Source: Terriglobus sp. TAA 43 (GTDB taxonomy: Bacteria; Acidobacteriota; Terriglobia; Terriglobales; Acidobacteriaceae). Taken from it: a DNA stretch of 64,000 nt. Location of the stretch: positions 3,348,001 through 3,412,000 of the forward strand of contig NZ_JUGR01000001.1 of the NCBI RefSeq assembly GCF_000800015.1, given 5' to 3'. A program made the position numbers and the translations under genes. Shown here in pieces: positions 1-8,485 of this stretch (positions within the stretch are counted from its first letter, which is position 1; every line of letters begins with the position of its first letter). The notes beneath the pieces are model-generated. The model ran no database searches. It was not told the DNA's origin and saw only the letters and a program-made list of their open reading frames with translations.

Positions 1-222
1 AACTACATTGCTCAGCCCACCATTACCTTCAGTCGTGCGCCTTGCCTGTTTGGCGAAGGATTTGAACCCCGTCACGTGGATCTTCGTCCCTATGTCCTGT
101 ATGGCGATAAGGTCCGCATTGTTCCCGGCGGATTAACGCGCGTGGCACTGAAGAAAGGTTCGCTGGTGGTGAATAGCAGCCAGGGCGGCGGCAGCAAAGA
201 CACCTGGGTATTGAGCCAGTAA
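1..222 (+). CDS. C-terminal fragment of circularly permuted type 2 ATP-grasp protein
   Basis: The window opens inside a gene; 73 residues remain before the TAA. The tail contains [20 protein letters not shown] followed by [20 protein letters not shown], which matches the conserved C-terminal end of the circularly permuted ATP-grasp family (DUF404/DUF407). These proteins are thought to form amide or peptide-like bonds and are usually encoded beside an alpha-E (DUF403) protein and a transglutaminase-like protein. No such partner follows here: a terminator and a porin gene come next, so partners, if present, lie upstream of the window. The substrate is unknown. Confidence 0.85.
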   Translation, partial: NYIAQPTITFSRAPCLFGEGFEPRHVDLRPYVLYGDKVRIVPGGLTRVALKKGSLVVNSSQGGGSKDTWVLSQ

Positions 223-239
223 TAAAGACATTTTCATAA

Positions 240-270
240 AACAAGAGGCCCACACCGGGCCTTTTGTTGT
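240..270 (+). terminator. Rho-independent terminator after the ATP-grasp gene
   Basis: A 12-bp stem pairs 240-251 with 257-268 (core AGGCCC/GGGCCT, one G-U pair) around the loop 252-256. The outer part of the stem is A-rich on the left and T-rich on the right, so the U-tract is partly inside the stem. It lies 18 bases after the stop codon. Confidence 0.75.
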
Positions 271-537
271 GTTGCAAACTTACGACTTCTTTATGCCGGA
301 TACGGCGGTACCCGTGACACAATGGCGGAGGCGCAACTGCGCAGGGGATTTATCAATGACCGTTACAGTTCAGGAGCCTCCGAGTACGGACGGCCGGCTG
401 CTGTGACGATGCGGATGTAACTGGACTTCGCTTCGTCATGGTTTTCAAGAAACATGACAAGCGTCGTTGCAGCGCCACTCTTTTTCGAAGGTCGCTTCGA
501 ACGCATGCTTATCGCGCGTGACGAAAGAAGTTTCGAA
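271..537. other. Intergenic stretch before the porin, with three TTCGAA sites
   Basis: No convincing gene lies between the ATP-grasp terminator and the porin. An in-frame ATG at 454 could extend the porin, but the residues it adds do not resemble an export signal. The palindrome TTCGAA occurs at 484-489, 496-501 and 532-537, so the spacings are 12 and 36 bases. This could be an operator or chance; I see no clear -35/-10 pair. Confidence 0.3.
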
Positions 538-1953
538 ATGATCTCCATGTTCCTCGTCTCACGGCTCTTTGCCGCCTCCCTACTTTGTGGCTCGTTTAGC
601 CTGGAAGCGCAGACTGCGGATGTGCCGCAGGCGCCTTCGCCTTCCCCGACGATTTTCCCGCATTCTGACAATGCTCCGTGGTTTGTTGCAGGGCAGTTCA
701 ACACCATCCTGCAAGGACATCCTGTGTTTCATTCGCCATACGAAGGCACAAATAGCTTGCGGTCGCGGGGCGAGTACAAAGTCTCCATGGTGGGTACGCT
801 TTATCTGGGGCTGCAGCCCTGGCAAATGCTGGGAAATCACGGAACATCTGCAAAACGATATAACACCGACGTCATTCTAGATGTGGAATCGGCCGGTGGA
901 CGCGGAATCAGTCAGGCGTTGGGCCTTGCCGGCTTTACGAATCTGGATGTCGTGCGCAATCCAAACCTGGGATCGAAGCCGTACATCGCACGAGTTGGGA
1001 TACACCAGACCGTTGGCTTTACAAACGAGATGACGGAGAACCAGCGCGGACCGTATGCATTGGCCACTGAGGTTCCAGTGAGACGGCTGGAACTGCGTGT
1101 CGGAAAAATGTCGTCCCCGGATGTGTTCGATATCAATAGCGTGCTGAGCGACAGCCATCTGCAGTTCACGAACTGGAGTATTGATAACAACGGTGCGTGG
1201 GATTATGCCGCGGATACGCGTGGATACACCTATGGCGCGGTGGCGGAGTACCAGGATCGCGATTGGGCTGTGCGGTACGGGCTGATGTTGATGCCTACGG
1301 TTGCCAATGGCATTGATCTGGATTGGAGTATCAAACGCAGCCGTGGTCAGAACATGGAAGCAGAACTACGCCATGGATGGTTGCCGGGGCATGAAGGTGT
1401 GCAGCGCGTACTGGCCTTTGTGAACAATGCGCACATGGGAAGCTATCGTGAGGCGATTGCAGCCTTTCATGACGGTACGGACAGCACACCCGACATCACG
1501 AAGCATGAGCATTTTAGTGCCGTGAAGTATGGCTTTGGATACAACTTTGAGCAATCGATCACGAGCAATCTCACGATCGCGGGACGCTTTGGCTGGAATG
1601 ATGGCGCGACGGAGTCCTACGCCTACACCGAGATTGAGCAGACGGTTACGCTGGGCGGAAGTTACACCGGAAATCAGTGGGGACGTCCCCTCGACAAAGC
1701 GGGACTTGCGTTCAGTTCCAACGCGATCAAGCGCGATCATCAGCAGTATCTGGCTGCTGGCGGCCTGGGGTTCATTCTGGGGGACGGAGCGCTGCGTTAC
1801 GGCCGAGAGAACATCGTCGAGGCTTACTACAACGCGCATGCGTGGCGTGGTCTGTACTTTGCGCCAGGGCTCTCCCATATCAATAATCCGGGATACAACC
1901 GCGATCGTGGACCCGTCTGGGTACCATCGCTCCGCGCGCATGTTGACTTTTAG
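538..1953 (+). CDS. OprB-like carbohydrate porin
   Basis: A 471-residue outer-membrane beta-barrel, probably a porin of the OprB (carbohydrate-selective) type. I start it at ATG 538 (ATG 547 is equally possible) because this gives a clean signal peptide, MISMFLVSRLFAASLLCGSF. The longer frame from 454 puts charged sequence before it. The mature protein has alternating aromatic/polar strands, a central WSIDNNGAWDYAADTRGYTY segment typical of the family, and ends in an aromatic residue (HVDF), as barrel proteins do. It is transcribed alone and may admit sugars released by the secreted hydrolases nearby. The family call is from pattern recognition; the substrate cannot be read from sequence. Confidence 0.75.
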   Translation: MISMFLVSRLFAASLLCGSFSLEAQTADVPQAPSPSPTIFPHSDNAPWFVAGQFNTILQGHPVFHSPYEGTNSLRSRGEYKVSMVGTLYLGLQPWQMLGNHGTSAKRYNTDVILDVESAGGRGISQALGLAGFTNLDVVRNPNLGSKPYIARVGIHQTVGFTNEMTENQRGPYALATEVPVRRLELRVGKMSSPDVFDINSVLSDSHLQFTNWSIDNNGAWDYAADTRGYTYGAVAEYQDRDWAVRYGLMLMPTVANGIDLDWSIKRSRGQNMEAELRHGWLPGHEGVQRVLAFVNNAHMGSYREAIAAFHDGTDSTPDITKHEHFSAVKYGFGYNFEQSITSNLTIAGRFGWNDGATESYAYTEIEQTVTLGGSYTGNQWGRPLDKAGLAFSSNAIKRDHQQYLAAGGLGFILGDGALRYGRENIVEAYYNAHAWRGLYFAPGLSHINNPGYNRDRGPVWVPSLRAHVDF

Positions 1954-2021
1954 GGGCATTTGAACGCACTCAAGCCAGCGCCCGGTAGGAGCGAAACCGT
2001 GTGTTTCATTTTCTGGGGAGG

Positions 2022-2096
2022 TGGTGGCCAGAGACGGGATCGAACCGCCGACGCCGGCCTTTTCAGGGCCGCGCTCTACCACTGAGCTATCTGGCC
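2022..2096 (-). tRNA. tRNA-Phe (GAA)
   Basis: The reverse strand folds into a standard cloverleaf. The acceptor stem is GGCCAGA/TCTGGCC, the D arm is GCTC..GAGC, and the anticodon stem CGGCC/GGCCG closes the loop CTGAAAA, so the anticodon is GAA. The T arm GGCGG-TTCGATC-CCGTC has one G-U pair. The discriminator A is followed by an encoded CCA (2022-2024). A separate promoter lies about 100 bases upstream. It stands alone between two plus-strand genes. Confidence 0.97.
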
Positions 2097-2197
2097 TTGG
2101 GATATCTGTCGTTTTGCATTGACCGGGGTCCCTTGCTACCCGCCGGTTTTCTGAAGCATGCGGCGCAGAAGATGCGGCGGCCCAGAACGACTTGCTA

Positions 2198-2226
2198 AGT
2201 ATACCAAGGCTACGGCGCTGCGCCAA
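2198..2226 (-). promoter_or_regulatory. Sigma-70-type promoter of the tRNA-Phe gene
   Basis: On the minus strand TTGGCG (2221-2226) is separated by exactly 17 bases from TATACT (2198-2203), the -10 being preceded by TTGG. Transcription would start near 2191, giving a leader of about 95 bases before the mature tRNA end at 2096. It reads away from the divergent deaminase gene. Confidence 0.65.
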
Positions 2227-2330
2227 ATCTGGTTCCAGCCAGATGGCTCCTCCGCTATGCTTAGGCATCGCGTTTTCCCGCTGCTGTCTGTCTGGCGGCC
2301 CATTGTTTTTGTGTAAGGAGTTTCTGCTGC

Positions 2331-3890
2331 ATGACTTTCCTGCCGCGCATTGTCGCGCTTTTGTTGGGTGTTGCTACCTGCGCTAGCCTATCCGTGGCGC
2401 AGACGCCGGGTACAGAATCGCGCGTGTCGGCCCGGCTGGAGGCGATCCGTAACAACCCGCCGCAGTTGCGCGCATTTCTGACGCGCATGCCGAAGGGCGG
2501 CGATTTGCACATGCATCTTTCGGGCGCGGTCTATGCCGAGACTTTTATTGCAAATGCCGCAACCGATAATCTTTGCGTGGATCCGGTGAAGCTGGTGCTG
2601 TCACCGAATGTGGGTACGACACGAAGCCTGCCACCCAAGCCTGTGTGCGCCGAAGGAACGGAGCCTGCCGCCGAGGCCTTCAAGAATCAGGCGTTGTACG
2701 ACCGCTTGATCGATAGCTTCAGCATGCGTTCGTTTGTGCCGACCTCCGGATGGAGCGGTCACGATCAGTTCTTTGCTACTTTTGGTCGTTTCAGCGGTCT
2801 TCGCAAAGAGCATCAGGGCGAGTGGGTGGATGAGGTGGCCACTCGAGCTGCTGCTCAGAATGAGCAGTATTTGGAAATCATGAACACGCCCGACTTCAGT
2901 GTCGCCATAAAGTTGGCCGCGGAACAGCACTGGGGCGGCGATCCTGCGAAGATGCGCGAGGCATTGCTGGCGGGTGGTTTGCGCGACAACATCGCCATCG
3001 ACCGAGCCGATATGGATGCGATAGATCGCACGCGCAATGAACGCGAGCATTGCGGCACGGCACAGGCCACTGTCGCATGCAGCGTGCAGGTGCGTTATCT
3101 GTACCAGGTGCTGCGTAGTGGCGAGCCGGAACGTGTGTTTGCGCAGACGTTGCTGGGATTTGAACTGGCCAGTGTGGATCCGCGCATCGTCGGCATTAAC
3201 TTTGTGCAGCCAGAAGATACGTACCTTTCCATGTCGCAGTATGGAAACCAAATGCTGATGTTGAAGTATCTACGCAGCGTGTATCCGAAGGTGCATCTGT
3301 CACTGCATGCAGGCGAGCTGGCTCCGGGGATGGTTCCGCCAGATGGCTTGCGCTTTCATATCCATGATGCAGTGGAAGTTGCTGGTGCGGAACGCATCGG
3401 CCATGGTGTGGATCTGATGTTTGAGACGAATTCTGCGTCGCTGCTGAAGACCATGTCGGCAAAACACATCATGGTGGAAGTGAACCTCACCTCGAACGAT
3501 GGCATCCTCGGCATAAAAGGGAAGGAACATCCGCTGCACAGTTATCTTGCAGCCGGTGTGCCGTTTGCTTTGTCCACGGATGATGAGGGTGTTTCGCGCA
3601 TCGACCTGACAAATGAATATCTGCGCGCTGTTACCGAGCAGGGACTTACTTATGCGCAGTTAAAGACGAGTGCACGAGCTTCGCTGGAGCATTCGTTCCT
3701 CGCAGGCGACAGTTTGTGGAGTGCACAGGATCGCTATACGACGATGCGGAGTGGATGCGTTGCATCGGCGTCCACACCATCTGCATCGTGCAGCACTTTC
3801 CTGAAAGGTAGTGATAAGGCTACGCAGCAGTGGGAACTGGAGCGCCGCTTTCATGCGTTCGAATCGGAAATGGTAAAGGAGACGCGATGA
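2331..3890 (+). CDS. Secreted adenosine deaminase-family hydrolase
   Basis: A 519-residue metal-dependent deaminase of the adenosine/AMP deaminase superfamily with an export signal (MTFLPRIVALLLGVATCASL, cleavage near VAQ). The metal-site signatures are in order: GDLHMHLSGA (HxH), LHAGELAPG, RIGHGVDL and STDDEG. It is longer than cytosolic adenosine deaminase (about 340 residues), mainly in the N-terminal third, as in exported ADGF-like enzymes. The likely role is periplasmic or extracellular deamination of adenosine or a related nucleoside during scavenging. AAGGAG lies 10 bases before the ATG. The stop overlaps the start of the next small gene (ATGA), so the two are translationally coupled. 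The exact substrate is uncertain. Confidence 0.85.
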   Translation: MTFLPRIVALLLGVATCASLSVAQTPGTESRVSARLEAIRNNPPQLRAFLTRMPKGGDLHMHLSGAVYAETFIANAATDNLCVDPVKLVLSPNVGTTRSLPPKPVCAEGTEPAAEAFKNQALYDRLIDSFSMRSFVPTSGWSGHDQFFATFGRFSGLRKEHQGEWVDEVATRAAAQNEQYLEIMNTPDFSVAIKLAAEQHWGGDPAKMREALLAGGLRDNIAIDRADMDAIDRTRNEREHCGTAQATVACSVQVRYLYQVLRSGEPERVFAQTLLGFELASVDPRIVGINFVQPEDTYLSMSQYGNQMLMLKYLRSVYPKVHLSLHAGELAPGMVPPDGLRFHIHDAVEVAGAERIGHGVDLMFETNSASLLKTMSAKHIMVEVNLTSNDGILGIKGKEHPLHSYLAAGVPFALSTDDEGVSRIDLTNEYLRAVTEQGLTYAQLKTSARASLEHSFLAGDSLWSAQDRYTTMRSGCVASASTPSASCSTFLKGSDKATQQWELERRFHAFESEMVKETR

Positions 3891-4201
3891 AGCATGTGAT
3901 TGCGGTGCTGTGGCAGACGGGCCTGCTGGTGGTGGCGGCTTTTGTCGGATTTATTGCAGGCATGATCGTTCCATCCATTCGTATCCAGCGTGTGGTGTCG
4001 CAGTCGGCTACGCATGTCCGCACGTATGACTTCAACTGGATTCTGGCAGTGCTGGCTGTGTTTATTGTGCTGCTCGTGGTGGGGGCCATCCTGAAACGGT
4101 TTCGCGAGGTGGCTATTACGGCGACCATTGCACTGGTGATTACCATTGCAGGACTCGCGCTGTTTACTCAAATTGGCATCAAGGACGTCAGTTTTTCCTA
4201 A
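3887..4201 (+). CDS. Small integral membrane protein of unknown function
   Basis: A 104-residue protein with three hydrophobic segments, about residues 6-28, 47-68 and 75-97, and a short charged loop (KRFRE) between the last two. The start is ATG 3887, which overlaps the deaminase stop; the frame is open back to 3830, but that region already codes for the deaminase in another frame. I do not recognise a family. The coupling suggests co-expression with the exported deaminase, but no motif indicates transport or catalysis. Confidence 0.65.
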   Translation: MKHVIAVLWQTGLLVVAAFVGFIAGMIVPSIRIQRVVSQSATHVRTYDFNWILAVLAVFIVLLVVGAILKRFREVAITATIALVITIAGLALFTQIGIKDVSFS

Positions 4202-4212
4202 TTCTTTAGGGC

Positions 4213-4947
4213 TTACAGCCAATCCAACGGTGTCACGAAATGCAGATCGCTGCGCTGCAACAGAGCGCGCGCAACAGCGATGGTGTCTTCGCGCAACGCG
4301 AGTTGTTCGCCGTCAAGATGCGACGCGTCGTGCAGCAATACATTGGAAGCGCGGTGCGCACGGCGGTTTTTCGCAATGCCTGCATCAATGCGTGATTGAA
4401 TTCCTGCAACGCCGATAGGATCCCAGTCGTGCGCTGTGATGTTCCACATTACGGGCGTTAACCCCATAGAACGCGCAATTTTCAATACTGCTGGTCGGCG
4501 CGCGCCGTAGGGAGGGCGAAAGAGCTTCGCCTTCACTCCCAGCGTGTCTTCCAAGGTCTTCTGGCAGCGGTCCAGTTCCTGCTGCACACGTTGATTGTTT
4601 TGCCGCGCCAGATTGGGGTGCATGGTGGTGTGGTTGCCGATCACATGGCCTGCATCCACAATGCGCCGTGCAAGTTCTGGATGTTTGCGCACGTGTTCGC
4701 CGATGAGAAAAAACGTGGCGCGTGTGTTGTGTTCTGCCAGTGCATCCAGCAGCACGGGAGTGTTGCGCGGGCTGGGACCGTCGTCGTACGTGAGTGCGAC
4801 GTTGTGTCTGCCGTCAGTGGCATCCGGTCCGCTGATCAGCGTTTTTCCGAAGATCTGCGAGGTTGGCCAGTTCGCCGCATAGGCGTAGCCTCCGGTCATC
4901 AAACCAGCAGTGACAACTCCAGCGGCGACATCGAGCAAAGGATTCAT
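4213..4947 (-). CDS. Polysaccharide deacetylase (NodB/CE4 family)
   Basis: A 244-residue protein with a hydrophobic N-terminus (residues 6-25) that may be a signal peptide or anchor, followed by a NodB homology domain. The five CE4 motifs are visible: TYDDGPS (general base and first metal ligand), NHTTMHPNL (HxxxH metal ligands), RPPYGARRPA, the HDWDP region, and LLHD near the C-terminus. Such enzymes remove N- or O-acetyl groups from chitin-like oligomers, peptidoglycan or exopolysaccharide outside the cytoplasm. It converges on the small membrane protein gene with an 11-base gap and is divergent from the PIG-L deacetylase gene. The substrate is not determined. Confidence 0.88.
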   Translation of the reverse strand: MNPLLDVAAGVVTAGLMTGGYAYAANWPTSQIFGKTLISGPDATDGRHNVALTYDDGPSPRNTPVLLDALAEHNTRATFFLIGEHVRKHPELARRIVDAGHVIGNHTTMHPNLARQNNQRVQQELDRCQKTLEDTLGVKAKLFRPPYGARRPAVLKIARSMGLTPVMWNITAHDWDPIGVAGIQSRIDAGIAKNRRAHRASNVLLHDASHLDGEQLALREDTIAVARALLQRSDLHFVTPLDWL

Positions 4948-5139
4948 CGCACATCAGTGTACTGTGCTGTCGCGTTGAATGTGCAGGTAGCGTTAAGTCT
5001 GGAGGCCTTCATTGGCCGATAGTTTCGCGCGTCCAGCGCGGGTGTTGCAGCATCCAAAGCCCAATCTGTAGAGGCAATGCGGTACATTCCAGTTACACGC
5101 AATTTATCTGCCTGTTTGCTGACTCCCGGAGGACCTGCC

Positions 5140-7944
5140 GTGATCGAACGCGTTACCCATCGTCTGCGTACCCTGCTTGCTTTCAGCGCCGTGGCTCTTA
5201 TGCCCGTTTGTCTGTGTGCGCAGAGTATGCCGGACGCGCAGCATCAACCGGATTCTGCATTCGCCATGCCGCTCCCATTCGATCGCGGTGCTGCTGGGCT
5301 GGCTCAGTCGTTGCGTAAGTTAAGTACGCGCGCCAGCCTGTTGCAAATCAATGCGCATCCTGACGACGAGGACGGTCCATCGCTCGCCTATGAGAGCCGC
5401 GGCGTCGGCGCAGAGGTTTCGTTGCTGAGCCTGAATCGTGGCGAAGGCGGACAGAATGTGATGACAAGCGATTTCTGGGACTCGCTGGGCATTCTGCGCA
5501 CCCAGGAGCATCTTGCTGCGAATCGCTATTACGGAGTGCATCTGTATTACACGCGCGTGGCAGATTTCGGATTTTCGAAGACGCGCGAAGAAACGTTGAA
5601 GCAGTGGGGGCATGATCGCGTTCTGGGAGACGCTGTTCGTGTGGTGCGCGAAACGCGGCCGATGGTTATCACGAGCGTGTTTTCCGGCAATGTTTCCGAC
5701 GGACATGGGCATCATCAGACCGCGGGTGTGGCGGCGCAGGAAGTCTTCAATGCCGCGGGCGATCCGAAGATGTTTCCTGAACAGTTGAAGGAGGGTTTGC
5801 GTCCGTGGGCACCGTCAAAGGTTTACGCACGTGCACCATTCGCGCGTGCCTCTGGCAAGACTGTGTTTGACTACGCGACTGGCAAGACAGAGCCGTTGCT
5901 GTATCGCAACTATGTCACCGGCGCCACCATGGATTTCGTTCCTCCTGCAACCGTGACTGTGCCGTCCGGAACCTACAACGCATTGTTTGGGGAGAGCTAC
6001 GCGCAGATTGCGCGCGAGGGTTTGAATCAGCAGAAATCGCAGAATGGCGGCGTCCCGGTGCCTCTTCCCGGACCTTCCATCGGAAGTTATCACCTGTATG
6101 CATCGCGTGCGGGTGGCTCGTCATCGCCGGAAAAGGAGCAGGGCTTTTTCGACGGAATCGATACCTCTCTACAGGGCATAGCTTCGTATCTTCCTGCTGC
6201 GAATCAAGCGGATGCGAAGCAGAAGCTGAGCGCAATAGCATCGCAGGTAAACGAAGCCACAACGATGTTTGATGCGAATGATCCTTCCAAGTCCGCTCCT
6301 GCGCTTGCCAAAGGATTAGATCAGACGCGCGCGTTGATTGCGTCGTTGAAGGTTGCAAAGCTTCCGGATGACTCTCGCTATAACGCTGTGTTTGAGCTTG
6401 AGATTAAGGAGCGGCAGTTTGAAACTGCGTTGGCTCAATCGTTGGGAATGAGCCTTGTGGCCAGCCTCCCTTCCGGAGGGAGAGGTGAATCTTCCACGCA
6501 GAGCGTCATTGCTGGTGAGACGTTCGGCGTGAATGTCCACGTAACAGATCAAGGCATGACGCCGGTGAAGATCGATAGTGTTCATCTTGTACCTGTAGAC
6601 GGCGGCGATTGGAAACTAAACGCAGATAAGGCTGCGGGCGAAACGTTGACTGCCGGTGGTTCAAAAGACTTTTCGCAGCAAGCAACAGTGCCCGCAGATG
6701 CTAAGCCAACGGTGCCGTATTTCTCTCGTCCAAATCTTGAACAAAGCTATTACGACATTCAAGACCCGCGATATCTCACGTTGCCCACCGCGCCGTATCC
6801 ATTGCAGGCGGTTGCGGACTATACGTTCAATGGAACGCACGCATCGCTGGCGGGAGTGGTACAGGCGACGCATCGTTACAACGGCATCGGGACTGTGTAT
6901 GAACCGTTGTTGGTTGCGCCTGCCATCTCCGTTACTGTCTCTCCGGCGAGCGGCATTCTTCCTTTGAATGACACGATGCTGCCGTTACAGGTGACAGTGC
7001 ATAGCAGCGTGAAGGGACCAGCTGAAGGCAAGCTGGAGCTGAAGCTTCCTGAGGGGTGGTCGGCCGAACCAGCGTCTGCTTCATTCCACACTATGCGAGT
7101 GGATGAAGATGCTGTGTTGAAGTTCCGCGTGCACACGTCAGGACTGCAGCAGAAGACGTATCGCATCACGGCGGTTGCAGATTACAACGGCAAGCAATTC
7201 ACGCAAGGCTTCACGACAATTGGTTATCCGGGAATCCGTCCTTATCCACGCTATGCACCTTCCACCAGCCGCGTTACAGGCGTCGATGTGAAGGTGGCCC
7301 CGACGTTGCGCGTGGGCTATGTGATGGGCTCTGGTGATGAAGTGCCGGAGAGCCTGCGCGAACTGGGTGTTGATCCTGTTCTGCTCACTGATGTGGACCT
7401 GCAGCGTGGCGATCTTTCTGCGTATGACTGCATTGTGCTCGGCGTGCGAACTTACACTGCCCGCCCAGTGATGCGTTCCGCGAACAGGCGCCTGCTGGAT
7501 TATGTGCGCAACGGTGGCACGGTGATTGTGCAGTATCAGTCTGGCGAGTTTGATCATGACTACGGTCCGTATCCCATTTCGGTTCCCGGTGATCAGGCAC
7601 ACACGGTCGTAGAGGAAGATGCAAAGGTAAGCATCCTTCATCCGGACGATCCGCTTATGACATGGCCGAATCACATCGGAGCTGCCGACTTTGATAACTG
7701 GGTGGAAGAGCGTGGCCACGGTTTCACACGTTCGTTCGCGCCGGAATACAAAGCGCTCACCGAAGTACATGACACTGACCAGGATCCGCAGCAAGGCGGC
7801 CTGCTCTATGCGCGCTATGGCAAAGGAACCTATGTTTATCTGGCCTACGCATTCTTCCGCGAGATGCCAGAAGGTGTTCCGGGTTCGTTCCGCATCATGG
7901 CGAATCTACTAAGTGCGAGCAAGAATCCAGGGTTAGTGCACTAA
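5140..7944 (+). CDS. Secreted PIG-L/LmbE-type deacetylase with large C-terminal extension
   Basis: A 934-residue protein starting at GTG 5140. GGAGG lies 7 bases before it, and a signal peptide follows (RTLLAFSAVALMPVCLCAQS), which makes it better than the in-frame ATG at 5077. The N-terminal domain is PIG-L/LmbE: AHPDDE (about residues 72-77) and GHGHHQTAG supply the metal ligands for hydrolysis of an N-acetyl group on a GlcNAc-like substrate. The middle holds beta-sandwich sequence resembling NEW3/alpha-galactosidase-associated domains. The last 200 residues resemble a ThuA/glutamine-amidotransferase-like fold (CIVLGVRTY, GGTVIVQYQSGE). It probably acts on glycans or glycoconjugates in the periplasm. 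Domain limits past residue 400 are approximate. Confidence 0.85.
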   Translation: MIERVTHRLRTLLAFSAVALMPVCLCAQSMPDAQHQPDSAFAMPLPFDRGAAGLAQSLRKLSTRASLLQINAHPDDEDGPSLAYESRGVGAEVSLLSLNRGEGGQNVMTSDFWDSLGILRTQEHLAANRYYGVHLYYTRVADFGFSKTREETLKQWGHDRVLGDAVRVVRETRPMVITSVFSGNVSDGHGHHQTAGVAAQEVFNAAGDPKMFPEQLKEGLRPWAPSKVYARAPFARASGKTVFDYATGKTEPLLYRNYVTGATMDFVPPATVTVPSGTYNALFGESYAQIAREGLNQQKSQNGGVPVPLPGPSIGSYHLYASRAGGSSSPEKEQGFFDGIDTSLQGIASYLPAANQADAKQKLSAIASQVNEATTMFDANDPSKSAPALAKGLDQTRALIASLKVAKLPDDSRYNAVFELEIKERQFETALAQSLGMSLVASLPSGGRGESSTQSVIAGETFGVNVHVTDQGMTPVKIDSVHLVPVDGGDWKLNADKAAGETLTAGGSKDFSQQATVPADAKPTVPYFSRPNLEQSYYDIQDPRYLTLPTAPYPLQAVADYTFNGTHASLAGVVQATHRYNGIGTVYEPLLVAPAISVTVSPASGILPLNDTMLPLQVTVHSSVKGPAEGKLELKLPEGWSAEPASASFHTMRVDEDAVLKFRVHTSGLQQKTYRITAVADYNGKQFTQGFTTIGYPGIRPYPRYAPSTSRVTGVDVKVAPTLRVGYVMGSGDEVPESLRELGVDPVLLTDVDLQRGDLSAYDCIVLGVRTYTARPVMRSANRRLLDYVRNGGTVIVQYQSGEFDHDYGPYPISVPGDQAHTVVEEDAKVSILHPDDPLMTWPNHIGAADFDNWVEERGHGFTRSFAPEYKALTEVHDTDQDPQQGGLLYARYGKGTYVYLAYAFFREMPEGVPGSFRIMANLLSASKNPGLVH

Positions 7945-7960
7945 AGAGTGCAGCGGTAGA

Positions 7961-8458
7961 ATGACACCTATGGCAAAGCAGAGGGTAACGGCCCGGCGCA
8001 GCAGCGAATCCGTGGACGATTACCTAAAGGCGATCTATGCGCTCGGTGGTGAACCGCCGCGTCGCGTTGGTAGTTCTGAGCTTGCCAAACGTCTTGGTGT
8101 CGCGCCCGCTTCTATCACCAACATGCTGCAGAAGCTGTCTGGTGAAAAGGGTTCGCTGATCGACTACAAGCTGGGCCACGGTGTATTGCTTTCACCTGCA
8201 GGACGCAGCCGCGCGCTGGAGATTGTACGCCACCACCGCTTGCTGGAGACATTCCTGTTCCAGGTACTCGGATATCCGATCGAAGAACTGCACGATGAAG
8301 CAGAGCGTTTGGAACACTTCATCTCGGAGCGTTTTGAGCAACGCATCGCAGAGAAGCTGGGCAATCCGAACCGCGATCCGCATGGCCATTGCATTCCTGC
8401 CATGGATGGGGCTATGCCTCCACAACACGGTGTCGACTGCAACTGCGGTCGTCCCTAG
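7961..8458 (+). CDS. DtxR/MntR-family metal-dependent transcriptional regulator
   Basis: 165 residues. The N-terminal winged helix (SSELAKRLGVAPASITNMLQ, about residues 35-55) is followed by a dimerisation/metal-binding region with the family pattern HHRLLETFL, LHDEAERLEHFIS and DPHGHCIP. No SH3-like C-terminal domain is present, so the size is MntR-like rather than DtxR-like. The tail HGVDCNCG adds a histidine and two cysteines that could be further ligands. Start is ATG 7961 or, equally plausibly, ATG 7970. It lies 16 bases after the PIG-L gene and may be read through from it. Metal and target genes are unknown. Confidence 0.85.
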   Translation: MTPMAKQRVTARRSSESVDDYLKAIYALGGEPPRRVGSSELAKRLGVAPASITNMLQKLSGEKGSLIDYKLGHGVLLSPAGRSRALEIVRHHRLLETFLFQVLGYPIEELHDEAERLEHFISERFEQRIAEKLGNPNRDPHGHCIPAMDGAMPPQHGVDCNCGRP

Positions 8459-8485
8459 CGGAAGCGTAAGATTATCCCTAGCGCT

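Noticed and set aside
1366-2268. 300-residue minus-strand reading frame over the porin and tRNA-Phe
   Set aside because: It runs antisense across the porin gene and through the tRNA-Phe gene, and shows no family motif; it is a by-product of codon bias.
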